DNA of 31,975 nucleotides from JAWLCA01 sp050485905. GTDB taxonomy: Bacteria > Pseudomonadota > Alphaproteobacteria > Rhodobacterales > Rhodobacteraceae. The notes under the pieces were generated by a model. That model was given only the letters and a program-made list of their open reading frames with translations. It did no database searches and was not told where the DNA came from. Shown here in pieces: positions 1-8,251 of the stretch (positions are counted from its first letter, which is position 1; the number at the start of each line of letters is the position of its first letter). The stretch covers positions 1 through 31,975 of the forward strand of contig JBJHCH010000030.1 of the NCBI GenBank assembly GCA_050485905.1, written 5' to 3'. A program made the position numbers and the translations under genes.

Positions 1-1
1 T

Positions 2-928
2 TCGGGGATGACATCAGACTACGGCCTGCCAGACGATGCGGAATCAACCGCGACGCTTCATCGCGCGCTCGATCTTGGCGTCACGCTGCTCGATACGTCT
101 GACGCCTACGGCGCGGGCCGCAACGAGGAGCTTGTCGGCGCTGCGATCCGCGACCGCCGCGACGACCTGATGATAGCATCCAAGTTCGGAAATATCCGTG
201 GGCCGAACGGAGAGCGCGGCGGGACGAACGGCCGGCCCGACTATGTGCCGCTTGCCTGTGAGAGAAGTCTGACCCGACTTGGGGTCGACGTGATCGATCT
301 ATACTACATCCACCGCATCGACCCGGAGGTACCGATAGAGGATACCGTCGGTGCGATGGCGCGGTTGGTGGAGCAGGGGAAGGTCAGATACCTTGGACTT
401 TGCGAGGCGGGACCGGAGACCATCCGCCGGGCTCATGCGGTTCATCCGCTGTCGGCCGTGCAGATGGAATACTCGCTGTGGACCCGCGATGCTGAGACGG
501 CGATCCTGCCGGTGCTTCAGGAACTTGGCATCGGACTTGTCCCTTACAGCCCCCTTGGCCGTGGCTTCCTGACCGGCGCGTTCGCCAGCCGCGACGACCT
601 TATCCCGACCGACCGCCGCCACGCCCATCCCCGCTTTCAGGAAGGCAACTTCGAGAAGAACCTCGCACTGCTTGCTCCGTTGGAGGATATTGCCCGCAAG
701 CACGGGGCAACCAATGGCCAGGTTGCTCTCTCGTGGCTCCTTGCCCAATGGGAAGGGCTTGCACCGATACCTGGCACAAAGCGGCGGCGCTGGCTTGAAG
801 AGAATATTGCTGCGCTTGATCTGCAGCTTTCCGAAGCCGATCTCGCCCGGCTCTCCGAGGCTTTCCCGCCCGGCGTCGCTGCGGGGCTGCGCTATCCCGA
901 GTTCCAGCTCAAGAAGCTGGGCATCTGA
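2..928 (+). CDS. Aldo/keto reductase, 5'-truncated by window edge
   Basis: This is an NADPH-dependent aldo/keto reductase (AKR) that reduces carbonyl compounds or oxidises the matching alcohols in the cytoplasm. The open frame runs off the left edge. The first ATG (position 8) falls in the loop just after the first beta strand of the family (GM..DYG, then DAESTATLHRALDLG), so about 15-25 N-terminal residues lie outside the window and that ATG is not the start. Counting from it, the catalytic tetrad is visible: Asp29 and Tyr34 in LLDTSDAYG, Lys59 in IASKFG and His102 in YYIHRID. The later VPYSPLGRGFLTG segment and the GTKRRRWLEEN cofactor-binding region are also typical. The family resembles the AKR13/YajO-type soluble reductases of about 325 residues. 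The next gene starts 30 bp downstream on the same strand and may be co-transcribed. Substrate cannot be inferred. Confidence 0.93.
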   Translation, partial: SGMTSDYGLPDDAESTATLHRALDLGVTLLDTSDAYGAGRNEELVGAAIRDRRDDLMIASKFGNIRGPNGERGGTNGRPDYVPLACERSLTRLGVDVIDLYYIHRIDPEVPIEDTVGAMARLVEQGKVRYLGLCEAGPETIRRAHAVHPLSAVQMEYSLWTRDAETAILPVLQELGIGLVPYSPLGRGFLTGAFASRDDLIPTDRRHAHPRFQEGNFEKNLALLAPLEDIARKHGATNGQVALSWLLAQWEGLAPIPGTKRRRWLEENIAALDLQLSEADLARLSEAFPPGVAAGLRYPEFQLKKLGI

Positions 929-958
929 AAGACTTCATCAGACGACGAGAGGACACCC

Positions 959-1885
959 ATGGTTACCCCTGTTCTGCCTGCGAAAACCTACGAGGGTCGT
1001 GAACATTGGACAAAGAAAGGCGATGTCAATCTCTTTCTCTGGCAGAAAGCCGTGCCCGCCGGTTCACCCAAGGGCACCATCCTTTTCGTCCATGGCTCTT
1101 CGATGGCCTCGACTCCGACCTTCGACCTCCAAGTCGACGGTCGCTCCTATTCCTCGGCCATGGACTGGTTCGTTTCGCAGGGCTACGACACCTGGTGCGT
1201 CGACATGGAAGGCTACGGCCGGTCCGACAAGCACCGCGGCATCACGTCAAACATCGCTGATGGCGGGGAAGATCTGGTTGCTGCAACCGACTACATCATG
1301 GCCGAGACCGGGGTGTCGTCCTTCCTTGTCTACGGAATTTCCTCGGGTGCGCTGCGCGCCGCGAACCTCGCTGAGCGCAAACCGGAGCGTGTCGCACGGC
1401 TCGCGCTTGATGCGATGGTCTGGACCGGTGAGGGTAGCCCGACGCTGGAACAGCGGCGCAAGAACCTTGATCGGTGGCGAACCGGCGACCGGCGGCCGAT
1501 TGACCGGGATTTCATCTGGTCCATCTTCAACCGCGATCATCCGGGCTGCGCCGACGACGTCGTGGTGGAGCGGTTCGCCGAGGAAATCCTCAAGCTTGAC
1601 GACAGCGTGCCCACTGGCACCTACCTCGATATGTGCGCGAACCTGCCGGTGACTTCACCCGGAAAGCTGACTATGCCGACACTGATCATGCGTGGCGAGT
1701 ACGACGGGATTGCGGGAATGGAGGACCTTCTGGCGTTCTTCAACGCGTTGCCGCACCCGGCCAAGCAGTTCTCGGTCATGCAGGGGATCTCCCACGCCTC
1801 GATCCAGCAGAAGAACTACATGATGGTTTACCACATCCTGCAGTCCTTCTTCGAGCAGCCAGACGCTGTCCACACGGGCACCTGA
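959..1885 (+). CDS. Alpha/beta hydrolase
   Basis: This is a 308-residue cytoplasmic alpha/beta-hydrolase-fold enzyme with no signal peptide. The family hydrolyses esters, amides, lactones or epoxides; the substrate here is unknown. The catalytic triad can be read: nucleophile Ser128 in YGISSGA (G-x-S-x-G), Asp249 in MRGEYDG and His279 in QGISHAS. The oxyanion-hole HG motif is in LFVHGSS near residue 45. The start is well supported by an AGAGGA Shine-Dalgarno sequence a few bases before ATG 959. It follows the aldo/keto reductase by 30 bp and probably belongs to the same transcript, suggesting reduction and hydrolysis of related compounds, although that is inference. A GC-rich inverted repeat follows the stop. 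Confidence 0.92.
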   Translation: MVTPVLPAKTYEGREHWTKKGDVNLFLWQKAVPAGSPKGTILFVHGSSMASTPTFDLQVDGRSYSSAMDWFVSQGYDTWCVDMEGYGRSDKHRGITSNIADGGEDLVAATDYIMAETGVSSFLVYGISSGALRAANLAERKPERVARLALDAMVWTGEGSPTLEQRRKNLDRWRTGDRRPIDRDFIWSIFNRDHPGCADDVVVERFAEEILKLDDSVPTGTYLDMCANLPVTSPGKLTMPTLIMRGEYDGIAGMEDLLAFFNALPHPAKQFSVMQGISHASIQQKNYMMVYHILQSFFEQPDAVHTGT

Positions 1886-1899
1886 CGCCAATCATCTCT

Positions 1900-1930
1900 C
1901 CGCGCCGGATGGTCCTTCACCCCGGCGCGG
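1900..1930. terminator. GC-rich inverted repeat between convergent genes
   Basis: A 9-bp perfect stem (1900-1908 pairing with 1922-1930, CCGCGCCGG/CCGGCGCGG) with a 13-base loop lies 15 bp after the hydrolase stop and 50 bp before the end of the convergent small gene. There is no T-tract on either side, so intrinsic termination is only a suggestion; its place between two 3' ends is the main argument. Confidence 0.35.
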
Positions 1931-1979
1931 GACAGGCAAGAAGACAGGAAAGGGCTCGTGCTGCCGCCGGGGCAGGGTA

Positions 1980-2273
1980 TCACGCTGCCTTCGACCGACT
2001 CGGATCGCCCGCATCATTCAGGATCTTCTCACGCACCAGTCGCTCGGACAGGTCGCGCGCGTCCTCGATCGACGCGCGACACTGAAGGGACCAGTGGCGA
2101 CCGTCAGATGACGTGACCACGATATCATGTGTGAACGGATCCCGTCCGGGCGTCCGACGGATCTCGACCCGCGCCACCTGCGCCGTGCCGAGGTGAACGC
2201 CTTCACGAACCTCCCAGCGAAGCACAGGAGTCGCCACCAATCGGGCAAGGATTCGGTGCAGCAGGGTCGGCAT
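1980..2273 (-). CDS. Small hypothetical protein
   Basis: I do not recognise this 97-residue protein. It has no signal peptide or membrane segment. The N-terminus is basic (LLHRILARLVATPVLRW), followed by a segment that alternates like beta strands (VARVEIRR, then HDIVVTSSDGRHWSL) and a charged helix (IEDARDLSERLVREKIL), as expected of a small folded alpha/beta domain. The ATG at 2273 was chosen because GGAGA lies 5-6 bases before it; the frame also stays open to a GTG at 2312 with no ribosome-binding site. It converges with the hydrolase gene and sits 217 bp downstream of the MgtC-like gene on the same strand. The opposite strand is open too, but reads like shadow sequence. Function unknown. 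Confidence 0.55.
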   Translation of the reverse strand: MPTLLHRILARLVATPVLRWEVREGVHLGTAQVARVEIRRTPGRDPFTHDIVVTSSDGRHWSLQCRASIEDARDLSERLVREKILNDAGDPSRSKAA

Positions 2274-2490
2274 GGTCGTCTCCGGGCTCTCGGCTCTGTC
2301 GTTTTGGGTCACTGTCGGCTATTGGCCGCTTCACGGACGGCCAGTGCCGCGAGATGGCCTTTGCCGCTCGTCGGCGAAAGAGGTGAACAAACACTTATCC
2401 GTGCGCCCCAAGAACAGTGCCGCGGTGCAACAGACAACCGTGCGCGGCCTGCAATACTCGCGCTTCGGCTCGCCATGGATGCGGGCCGCG

Positions 2491-3279
2491 TCAGCGGGGG
2501 GCGGCGTGGGGCTCCGGGTGTGGTGCAGGCTCGTCACCCGCCGCCAGCAGGCTGTAGCTCAGAACCCCGTCAATGGACGCAAGTTTTGCACCGATCTCTT
2601 CGACCTGCGCTGCATGACGGCACCAGATCACTGTGGTGAAAAGGGTTGTCCCGTTCCGGCGTTGGTGGCTTTGGCTGAACGGCTCTGTATGGGCGATACC
2701 CGCGCCCCGAAGCAGATCGCGCAGCCCCTGCGCGCCAATGTCGCCCTGCGCGTCGGCGGTCACGTTGAGCCGCATCATGCGCGCCGATGGCAGCAGCGCA
2801 TCGACCAGCCGGAGCGCTGTCAGCACGAGAATCGTGACTCCGGTTCCAGCGACCGCGAGCCAGTACATTCCGATCCCGAAGACCACGCCGAGCGCGGCTG
2901 TGATCCAGAGCGAGGCGGCGGTGGTCAGACCCTGAACGCTGGCGCCCTCACGAAAGATCACGCCCGCGCCCAGAAAGCCGATACCGGTCAGGATCCCGTG
3001 CGCCATCCGCGCCGGATCTGTGACCAACTGAGTGCCGGGGTGAAGCTCCATCGTCCATTCAGCCTGTCGCGCAGCGGCAAGCGTCAGCAGCGTGGCACTG
3101 AAGCACACCAGCATATGCGTTCGCAGGCCCGCGGGTTTGCCCCGCACTTCACGCTCCAGTCCGATCAGGAGGCCCGCAAACAGGCTCGTGAACATCGGAA
3201 GCGCGATGTCCTCTGCAAGAAAGTCGTTCAGAAGCTCGATCAATTCGGCTTTCTCCTTGATGGCGCCTGAGTGCCACAT
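2491..3279 (-). CDS. MgtC/SapB family membrane protein
   Basis: This is a 262-residue inner-membrane protein of the MgtC/SapB family, linked in other bacteria to growth at low magnesium, acid tolerance and control of ATP synthase. The N-terminal membrane domain carries the family signature GLLIGLEREVRGKPAGLRTH (residues about 37-56) and a second conserved stretch, GIGFLGAGVIFREG, then GLTTAASLW. Four to five membrane helices are predictable by eye. The C-terminal part (about 170-250) looks like the soluble ACT-like domain found in longer members. The ATG at 3279 has no clear Shine-Dalgarno sequence. A TTG at 3243 (Leu13) is preceded nine bases upstream by AAGGAG and could be the true start. 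The gene stands alone. Its partner and role here are not known. Confidence 0.88.
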   Translation of the reverse strand: MWHSGAIKEKAELIELLNDFLAEDIALPMFTSLFAGLLIGLEREVRGKPAGLRTHMLVCFSATLLTLAAARQAEWTMELHPGTQLVTDPARMAHGILTGIGFLGAGVIFREGASVQGLTTAASLWITAALGVVFGIGMYWLAVAGTGVTILVLTALRLVDALLPSARMMRLNVTADAQGDIGAQGLRDLLRGAGIAHTEPFSQSHQRRNGTTLFTTVIWCRHAAQVEEIGAKLASIDGVLSYSLLAAGDEPAPHPEPHAAPR

Positions 3280-3614
3280 GTGACCGCGGGTCCGGTGGAC
3301 AGAGCGTATCGACGGTGATGTCCGAGATCGATAACGCGCAACTGCGCCCGCGGTTGCATGGTTATCCGCGCGGATGCGCTGATCGTGTCGTATCGTCGTC
3401 CTTCGGACGATCCGGCCAGCCGCCCCTCGATCCGTCCGTCCGAATCTTGGAACGTGGTTGCGCCGTCGCTCTCGGCGATCACCGCCAAATGAAAAACGGC
3501 GGGCCGTGGCCCGCCGTGGTCAACATTGAAAAGTTCACTACAGATGTGTTGGCTTCGGCGACAGAGCGGATTGCCGATGACCGGACGGCCGTTGCCGGCC
3601 GTCCAGCGTCCCGA
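3280..3614. other. Non-coding interval between mgtC-like gene and ABC operon
   Basis: These 335 bases lie upstream of the MgtC-like gene and downstream of the ABC operon, both on the minus strand. I see no convincing gene: the open frames here are continuations of antisense frames of the binding-protein gene. The interval contains two hairpins at the operon's 3' side (3583-3604 and 3490-3517). The part from 3280 to about 3490 should hold the MgtC promoter, but no clear -35/-10 pair or EcfG motif was found. Confidence 0.6.
3490..3517 (-). terminator. Intrinsic terminator of the sugar ABC operon
   Basis: A 10-bp perfect stem (3496-3505 with 3508-3517, ACGGCGGGCC and its complement) is followed, reading on the minus strand, by TTTTTCATTT. 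This is a classical rho-independent terminator about 100 bp after the binding-protein stop. A shorter hairpin (3583-3590 with 3597-3604) lies immediately after that stop and may protect the 3' end of the binding-protein mRNA, as is common in ABC operons, but that role is inferred. Confidence 0.72.
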
Positions 3615-4580
3615 TCAGAACGGACTGTCGGGGAAGTAGAAGCTTTCCGCATTCTCGGGCGTGATCAGTTGCGACCCGATGATGAAGCGGCCCGAGACCG
3701 GCGTGCTGGACACGAGGCCGAGCGCGGTCAGTTCGATCGCAGTGGAGATCTGCGCCGGCGGATAGGTCACGTTGACCGGCAGTTGCGGATCGTTGTCCAT
3801 CATCCGGGCAATGATCTCCTTCATCCCCGCGCCGCCGACGACCCACATCTCTTCCGACCGGCCGGACTGCGCGATGGCTTCCAGCGCGCCGATGGCCATG
3901 TCGTCGTCGGCCGCCCAGACCGCGTCGATCTCGGGGAAGCGCGACAGGTAGTCCTGCATCACGTTGAAGGCGTCGTCGCGGTTCCAGTTGCCGTGCTGCA
4001 TGTCCAGCACCTCGATGCCCGACCCGTCGATGGCGGCGGTGAACGCCTCCACCCGCTCGTTGTCCAGCGTGGTCGGAATGCCGCGCAGAACGACGATCTT
4101 GTCGCCCTCGCCCAGCGTCTCGGCGAAGTATTCGCCCGCGACGCGACCGAAGCCTGGGTTGTCGCCGGCGACGTAAAGATCCTCGATCCCCTCGACCGAC
4201 AGGCCGCGGTCAACGACCGTGACCCAGATCCCCGCCTCGGCCACCGCCTGCACGGGAGAGGTCAGCGGCGCGCTTTCAAAGGGCAGCACCACCAGCGCGT
4301 CAATATTGCGGGTGGCCACCATGTCCTCGATATCGTTGACCATGGTACCGGCGTCGCCCGCGGTTGCCAGCACGAAGCTGAGTTGCGGATATGTCGCCTC
4401 CAGCCGCCGGATCGTGTCCTGCGCGTGGAAGTTCAGCCCGCCCATGAAGCCGTGGGTGGCCGAGGGAATGGCGACGCCGATGGTGTAGGACTGGTCCTGC
4501 GCCACAGCCCCGGTCGCGGTGAAGCCGCCCGCCGCGATGGCGGCCACGGCGATGGTATTCAGAAAGCTCCTGCGTTTCAT
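3615..4580 (-). CDS. Sugar ABC transporter periplasmic binding protein
   Basis: This is the solute-binding protein of a ribose/galactose-type (CUT2) ABC importer, a 321-residue periplasmic type-1 binding protein. The start at 4580 is set by AGGA nine bases before the ATG and by the signal peptide that follows: MKRRSFLN, a hydrophobic Ala/Gly-rich run and a likely cleavage after AVA near residue 27. The twin arginine in KRRSFLN resembles a Tat signal, which is plausible but not certain. The mature protein begins with the usual YTIGVAIPSATHGF strand and contains the hinge-type segments VVLPFESAPL, VAGDNPGFGR and VWAADDDMAIGALEA. It is the last gene of the operon, 19 bp after the permease, preceding a terminator. 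The ligand cannot be read from the sequence; a sugar or polyol is expected from the family and from its enzyme neighbours. Confidence 0.92.
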   Translation of the reverse strand: MKRRSFLNTIAVAAIAAGGFTATGAVAQDQSYTIGVAIPSATHGFMGGLNFHAQDTIRRLEATYPQLSFVLATAGDAGTMVNDIEDMVATRNIDALVVLPFESAPLTSPVQAVAEAGIWVTVVDRGLSVEGIEDLYVAGDNPGFGRVAGEYFAETLGEGDKIVVLRGIPTTLDNERVEAFTAAIDGSGIEVLDMQHGNWNRDDAFNVMQDYLSRFPEIDAVWAADDDMAIGALEAIAQSGRSEEMWVVGGAGMKEIIARMMDNDPQLPVNVTYPPAQISTAIELTALGLVSSTPVSGRFIIGSQLITPENAESFYFPDSPF

Positions 4581-4599
4581 GATGGTCCTCCCATGAAGT

Positions 4600-5607
4600 T
4601 CACCGCGTACCCGCGGCCTTTCTCTCGCGCTGCAGCACAACGGCGAGAATGACGATGACGCCCTGGATGGTGCCGTTCAGATACGGGCTGACCATCGAGG
4701 CGAGGTTCAGGATGTTGCCGATCAGGCTGAGGATCAGCACGCCGATCACCGTGCCCCAGACCCGGCCGAAGCCGCCCTTCAGCACGGTGCCGCCGATGAT
4801 CACGGCGGCGATCGCCTCCAGCTCCCACAGCACGCCGGTCGAGCCGGAGGCGGAGCCCAGCCGGGGCACGTACATGATGGTGGCGAGTCCCACCAGCATC
4901 CCCAGCAGGACGAAGGTGGCGATGCGCACCCGGTCAACATTGACGGCGGAATAGCGCGCGACCTGCTCGTTCGCGCCGATGGCGGCGCAGTGGCGGCCAA
5001 AGGCGGTTCGGCGCATCAGGATCTCGCCCAGGATCGCCACGGCGGCGAACACGATGATCGGCCAGGCGACCCCGAAGATGCCGTCGTAATAGACCGGCCG
5101 GTAAAGCGCCCGCAGGTCGAAATCGAGCGACAGCGTGCCACCGTCGGCCAGCCATGTCACCAGCGAGCGATAGATCCCCATCGTGCCCAGCGTGACGATG
5201 AACGCCTCGATCCGCACCTTGGCGATCAGCACGCCGTTCAGCCAGCCGGCAATGAACCCCGCGATCATCGCCACCGCCATTCCGGCAAGAATCACCGGGA
5301 TGCCGACGCCCATGATCGGGATCAGCGAGTTCATCGCCAAGATCATCAGCCCGGCGACAAAGGCTGCCATCGAGCCGACCGACAGGTCGATCCCGCCCGC
5401 GGTGATGACAAAGGTCATGCCGACCGCGATGATCCCGATGAAGGCCGAGCGTGCCAGCACGTTCGTCACGTTGCCGTAGCTCAGGAAGTTCGGGTTGAGC
5501 CAGGCGCCCAGTGCGATCAGCAGCAGAAGCGCCAGAATCGGACCCAGAACATGCAGGTTGATGGCCGCGCGGTGCCTGCCAGCCGTGGTCAAGGCGGTGT
5601 CGGTCAT
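4600..5607 (-). CDS. Sugar ABC transporter permease (RbsC-like)
   Basis: This 335-residue inner-membrane permease belongs to the branched-chain/ribose permease superfamily. It is the translocation channel working with the ATPase and binding protein of this operon. Eight to ten hydrophobic helices are visible. The family hallmark VGMTFVITAGGIDLSVGS lies near residues 62-79, and the ATPase-coupling region AIGANEQVARYSAV plus the GSTGVLWELEAIAAVIIGGT motif are present. The ATG overlaps the ATPase stop by four bases (ATGA at 5604-5607), indicating translational coupling. Length is normal for RbsC-type proteins. Confidence 0.93.
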   Translation of the reverse strand: MTDTALTTAGRHRAAINLHVLGPILALLLLIALGAWLNPNFLSYGNVTNVLARSAFIGIIAVGMTFVITAGGIDLSVGSMAAFVAGLMILAMNSLIPIMGVGIPVILAGMAVAMIAGFIAGWLNGVLIAKVRIEAFIVTLGTMGIYRSLVTWLADGGTLSLDFDLRALYRPVYYDGIFGVAWPIIVFAAVAILGEILMRRTAFGRHCAAIGANEQVARYSAVNVDRVRIATFVLLGMLVGLATIMYVPRLGSASGSTGVLWELEAIAAVIIGGTVLKGGFGRVWGTVIGVLILSLIGNILNLASMVSPYLNGTIQGVIVILAVVLQRERKAAGTR

Positions 5608-7106
5608 GATGCCATTGCCTCCTGTCCGGTCACGCCCATGGCGAGCCGCACGATAGACTGTTCGGAGATCTCGTCGCCCTCCAGCACCCCGGCGATGCGG
5701 CCAGTGCGCATCACCGCGATCCGGGAGGACAGCCCGATCACCTCTGGCAGTTCGGACGAGACGACGATGACGCTTTTCCCCGCCGCCGCGAGGGCGGCGA
5801 TAAAGGCGTAGATCTGCTGCTTGGTGCCGATGTCGATGCCGCGGGTCGGCTCATCGATGATGACGATGTCCGGTTCCGCCAGCATGGTCTTGGCGAGCAG
5901 CAGTTTCTGTTGGTTGCCGCCCGACAGGTTGCCCGCGTTCATCTCGCGGTCGCCGGCGCGGATGTCGAATTCGGTCACCGCCCGGTCCAGCGCCACCGCT
6001 TCGGCCTTTCGGTCGATCAGGATGCGCGTGAACCGGTCAAGCGCCAGCAGCGTCAGGTTCTGGGCCAGGTTCTTGCCCAGCAGCAGGCCCTTTTCCTTGC
6101 GATCCTCGGTCAGGTAGACCAGCCCGGCCTGCCGTGCCGCCATGACCGACCCGGGCGGCAGCGGCTGGCCTTTGACAGTGACGCGCCCGCTGGCCGGGCG
6201 CAGGCCGACGATGGCCTCCATCAGTTCGGTGCGGCCGGCCCCGACCAGCCCGGCAAAGCCCAGCACCTCGCCCCGGCGCAGGGTGAAGCTGGCATCCTCA
6301 GTCAGACCGGGGACGGTCAGCCCCTCGACCTGCAGGACGATGTCTTCGCCGGGACTGGCTCGGGTCGGGAACAGGTCGGACAGTTCGCGCCCGACCATCG
6401 CCTCAGCCATTGCATCGACGCTCAGGTCACGGGCGGGGGCTTCAAGCACATGGCGGCCGTCGCGCAGCACCGTCACCCGGTCGGCGATGCGGGCCACCTC
6501 ATCCAGCTTGTGCGAGGTATAGAGGATCGCGGTGCCCGCGGCGCGAAGCCGGTCGATCTGTTCGAGCAGGATCTCCGTTTCGCGCGCGGTCAGCACTGCG
6601 GTCGGCTCGTCCATGATCAGCACCCGTGCCTCGCGCCCCAGCGCCTTGGCAATCTCGACCATCTGGCGGTTCGGCACCGAGATGTCAGAGACCCTTGCCC
6701 GGGGATCGACGGTACAGTTCAGCCGGTCCAGCAGGGCGCGGCTTTCCGCCTGCATCCGGCGACGATCCAGAAACGGCCCGCGCCGCACCTCGCGGCCCAG
6801 AAAGATATTCTCCTCGACCGTCAGTTGTTGGGCGAGGTTGAACTCCTGATGGATCATCACGATCCCCGCGGCCTCGGCCTGTTGCGAGCCGGCAAAGCTG
6901 ACGGGCGCACCGTCAAGCAGGATCTGGCCCGAAGTTGGCTGCAGATAGCCTGCGAGGATCTTCATCGTGGTGGATTTGCCCGCGCCGTTCTCGCCGATCA
7001 GCGCATGCACCTCGCCTGGCCGCAGGTCGAAATTGATGTCGAACAACACCTGTACGGCACCGAAACTGTGCGAAACGCCCGATATGGCCAGCACGGGCGC
7101 CGTCAC
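5604..7106 (-). CDS. Sugar ABC transporter ATP-binding protein (RbsA-like, two ABC domains)
   Basis: This 500-residue cytoplasmic protein is a tandem ABC ATPase of the ribose/galactose (RbsA/MglA) type that powers sugar import. The N-terminal domain has Walker A GENGAGKST, a degenerate signature region (SVPNRQMVEIAKAL, standing in for LSGGQ, as usual in this family) and Walker B VLIMDEPTAVL. The C-terminal domain has the usual degenerate Walker A (GLVGAGRTEL), a full signature LSGGNQQKLLLAK and Walker B IVIIDEPTRGID. The start is a GTG overlapping the dehydrogenase stop by four bases (GTGA at 7103-7106). It is the third gene of the operon. Confidence 0.95.
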   Translation of the reverse strand: MTAPVLAISGVSHSFGAVQVLFDINFDLRPGEVHALIGENGAGKSTTMKILAGYLQPTSGQILLDGAPVSFAGSQQAEAAGIVMIHQEFNLAQQLTVEENIFLGREVRRGPFLDRRRMQAESRALLDRLNCTVDPRARVSDISVPNRQMVEIAKALGREARVLIMDEPTAVLTARETEILLEQIDRLRAAGTAILYTSHKLDEVARIADRVTVLRDGRHVLEAPARDLSVDAMAEAMVGRELSDLFPTRASPGEDIVLQVEGLTVPGLTEDASFTLRRGEVLGFAGLVGAGRTELMEAIVGLRPASGRVTVKGQPLPPGSVMAARQAGLVYLTEDRKEKGLLLGKNLAQNLTLLALDRFTRILIDRKAEAVALDRAVTEFDIRAGDREMNAGNLSGGNQQKLLLAKTMLAEPDIVIIDEPTRGIDIGTKQQIYAFIAALAAAGKSVIVVSSELPEVIGLSSRIAVMRTGRIAGVLEGDEISEQSIVRLAMGVTGQEAMAS

Positions 7107-8251
7107 AACGACACCCAGGCGGAATTGCGTTCCGACGACCGGATGCAGGCGGCAACAAAGGCCATGCCTTCCAACCCGTCGTTCAGACCCGGCGCACCCA
7201 CCGCCACCAATGCCCCGCCACGTCGCGCGACGATCGCATCCGCGGCGGCGCCGTAGATATTGGCAAAAGCTTCCAGAAAACCCTCGGGATGGCCCGCGGG
7301 CAGACGCGTGAAGGCGCCCGCATCAGTGCCCGGCCCGCCCCGCGTCAGCACACGGGTCGGCTCGCCCAGCGGTGTATACAGCAGCCGGTTCGGATTCTCC
7401 TGCGACCAGTCGAGCCCGCCCTTCTCGCCAAAGATCCGCAGCCGCAGGCCGTTTTCATGGCCCGGCGCCACCTGACTGCACCACAGCATGCCGCGCGCGC
7501 CGTCCGCCAGCCGCAACAGCACATGGGCATTGTCGTCGAGCCGACGCCCCGGGCCGAAACTTTGCAGGTCTGCTGACAGGCTTTCCACCGCCTGCCCGGT
7601 CACGAAGCGCAGCAGGTTGAAGGCATGGGTGCCGATATCGCCCGTCGCCCCGCCTGCCCCGCTGCGCGCCGGATCGTCGCGCCATTCGCCCTGCTTTGTG
7701 GCCAGCGCGGTCTCGGGATCGGCCATCCAGTCCTGTGGATACTCAACCTGCACGACGCGCAGCCGGCCCAGCTCTCCAGCAGCGATCATGGCGCGGGCGT
7801 GCCGGACCAGCGGATAGCCGGTATAGTTATGGGTCAGAACGAACAGCGCATCCGAGGCTTCTACCGCGCGCGCCATCTGCCGCGCCTCGGCCTGCGTGGC
7901 GGTCAGGGGCTTGTCGCAGATCACATGGATGCCGCGTTTCAGGAATTCACGCGCCACCGGGAAGTGCAGATGGTTCGGGGTGACGATGGCCACCGCCTCT
8001 ATCCCGTCTTTCAACCGCGCTTCGCGCTGCGCCATGGTCTTGAAATCGTGATAGGTCCGGTCCGGGGACAGACCGATCTGCTGCCCTGAAGAGGCGGCGC
8101 GTTCCGGGGTGGAGGACAATGACCCCGCGACCAGTTCGAACCGACCATCCAGCCGCGCGGCAATGCGGTGAACCCCGCCAATAAAGGCGCCGCTGCCGCC
8201 GCCGACCATGCCCAGCCGGATCGGGCCGCTGCGATCCGCAAAGCGGCTCAC
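7103..8251 (-). CDS. Gfo/Idh/MocA family oxidoreductase
   Basis: This is a 382-residue cytoplasmic NAD(P)-dependent dehydrogenase of the glucose-fructose oxidoreductase/inositol dehydrogenase family. The N-terminal Rossmann fold shows RLGMVGGGSGAFIGG at about residues 12-26, followed by IVTPNHLHF and the family motif CDKPLT (the E/DKP motif, whose Lys is catalytic). The substrate domain contains GGATGDIGTHAFNLLRF, carrying the Asp and His of the active site. The start is a GTG overlapping the upstream isomerase stop (GTGA, 8248-8251). Paired with a xylose-isomerase-like epimerase and a CUT2 importer it probably oxidises an imported sugar, polyol or inositol derivative; the precise substrate is unknown. 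Confidence 0.92.
   Translation of the reverse strand: MSRFADRSGPIRLGMVGGGSGAFIGGVHRIAARLDGRFELVAGSLSSTPERAASSGQQIGLSPDRTYHDFKTMAQREARLKDGIEAVAIVTPNHLHFPVAREFLKRGIHVICDKPLTATQAEARQMARAVEASDALFVLTHNYTGYPLVRHARAMIAAGELGRLRVVQVEYPQDWMADPETALATKQGEWRDDPARSGAGGATGDIGTHAFNLLRFVTGQAVESLSADLQSFGPGRRLDDNAHVLLRLADGARGMLWCSQVAPGHENGLRLRIFGEKGGLDWSQENPNRLLYTPLGEPTRVLTRGGPGTDAGAFTRLPAGHPEGFLEAFANIYGAAADAIVARRGGALVAVGAPGLNDGLEGMAFVAACIRSSERNSAWVSL

Noticed and set aside
3315..4652. Long plus-strand open frame (445 codons) opposite the binding protein
   Set aside because: The minus strand encodes a clear signal peptide and binding-protein fold, while the plus frame is His/Arg/Asp-rich without family features, as expected of an antisense frame in GC-rich DNA.
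5910..7256. Plus-strand open frame of 448 codons opposite the ABC ATPase
   Set aside because: The minus strand has complete Walker and signature motifs; the plus frame has no recognisable domain.
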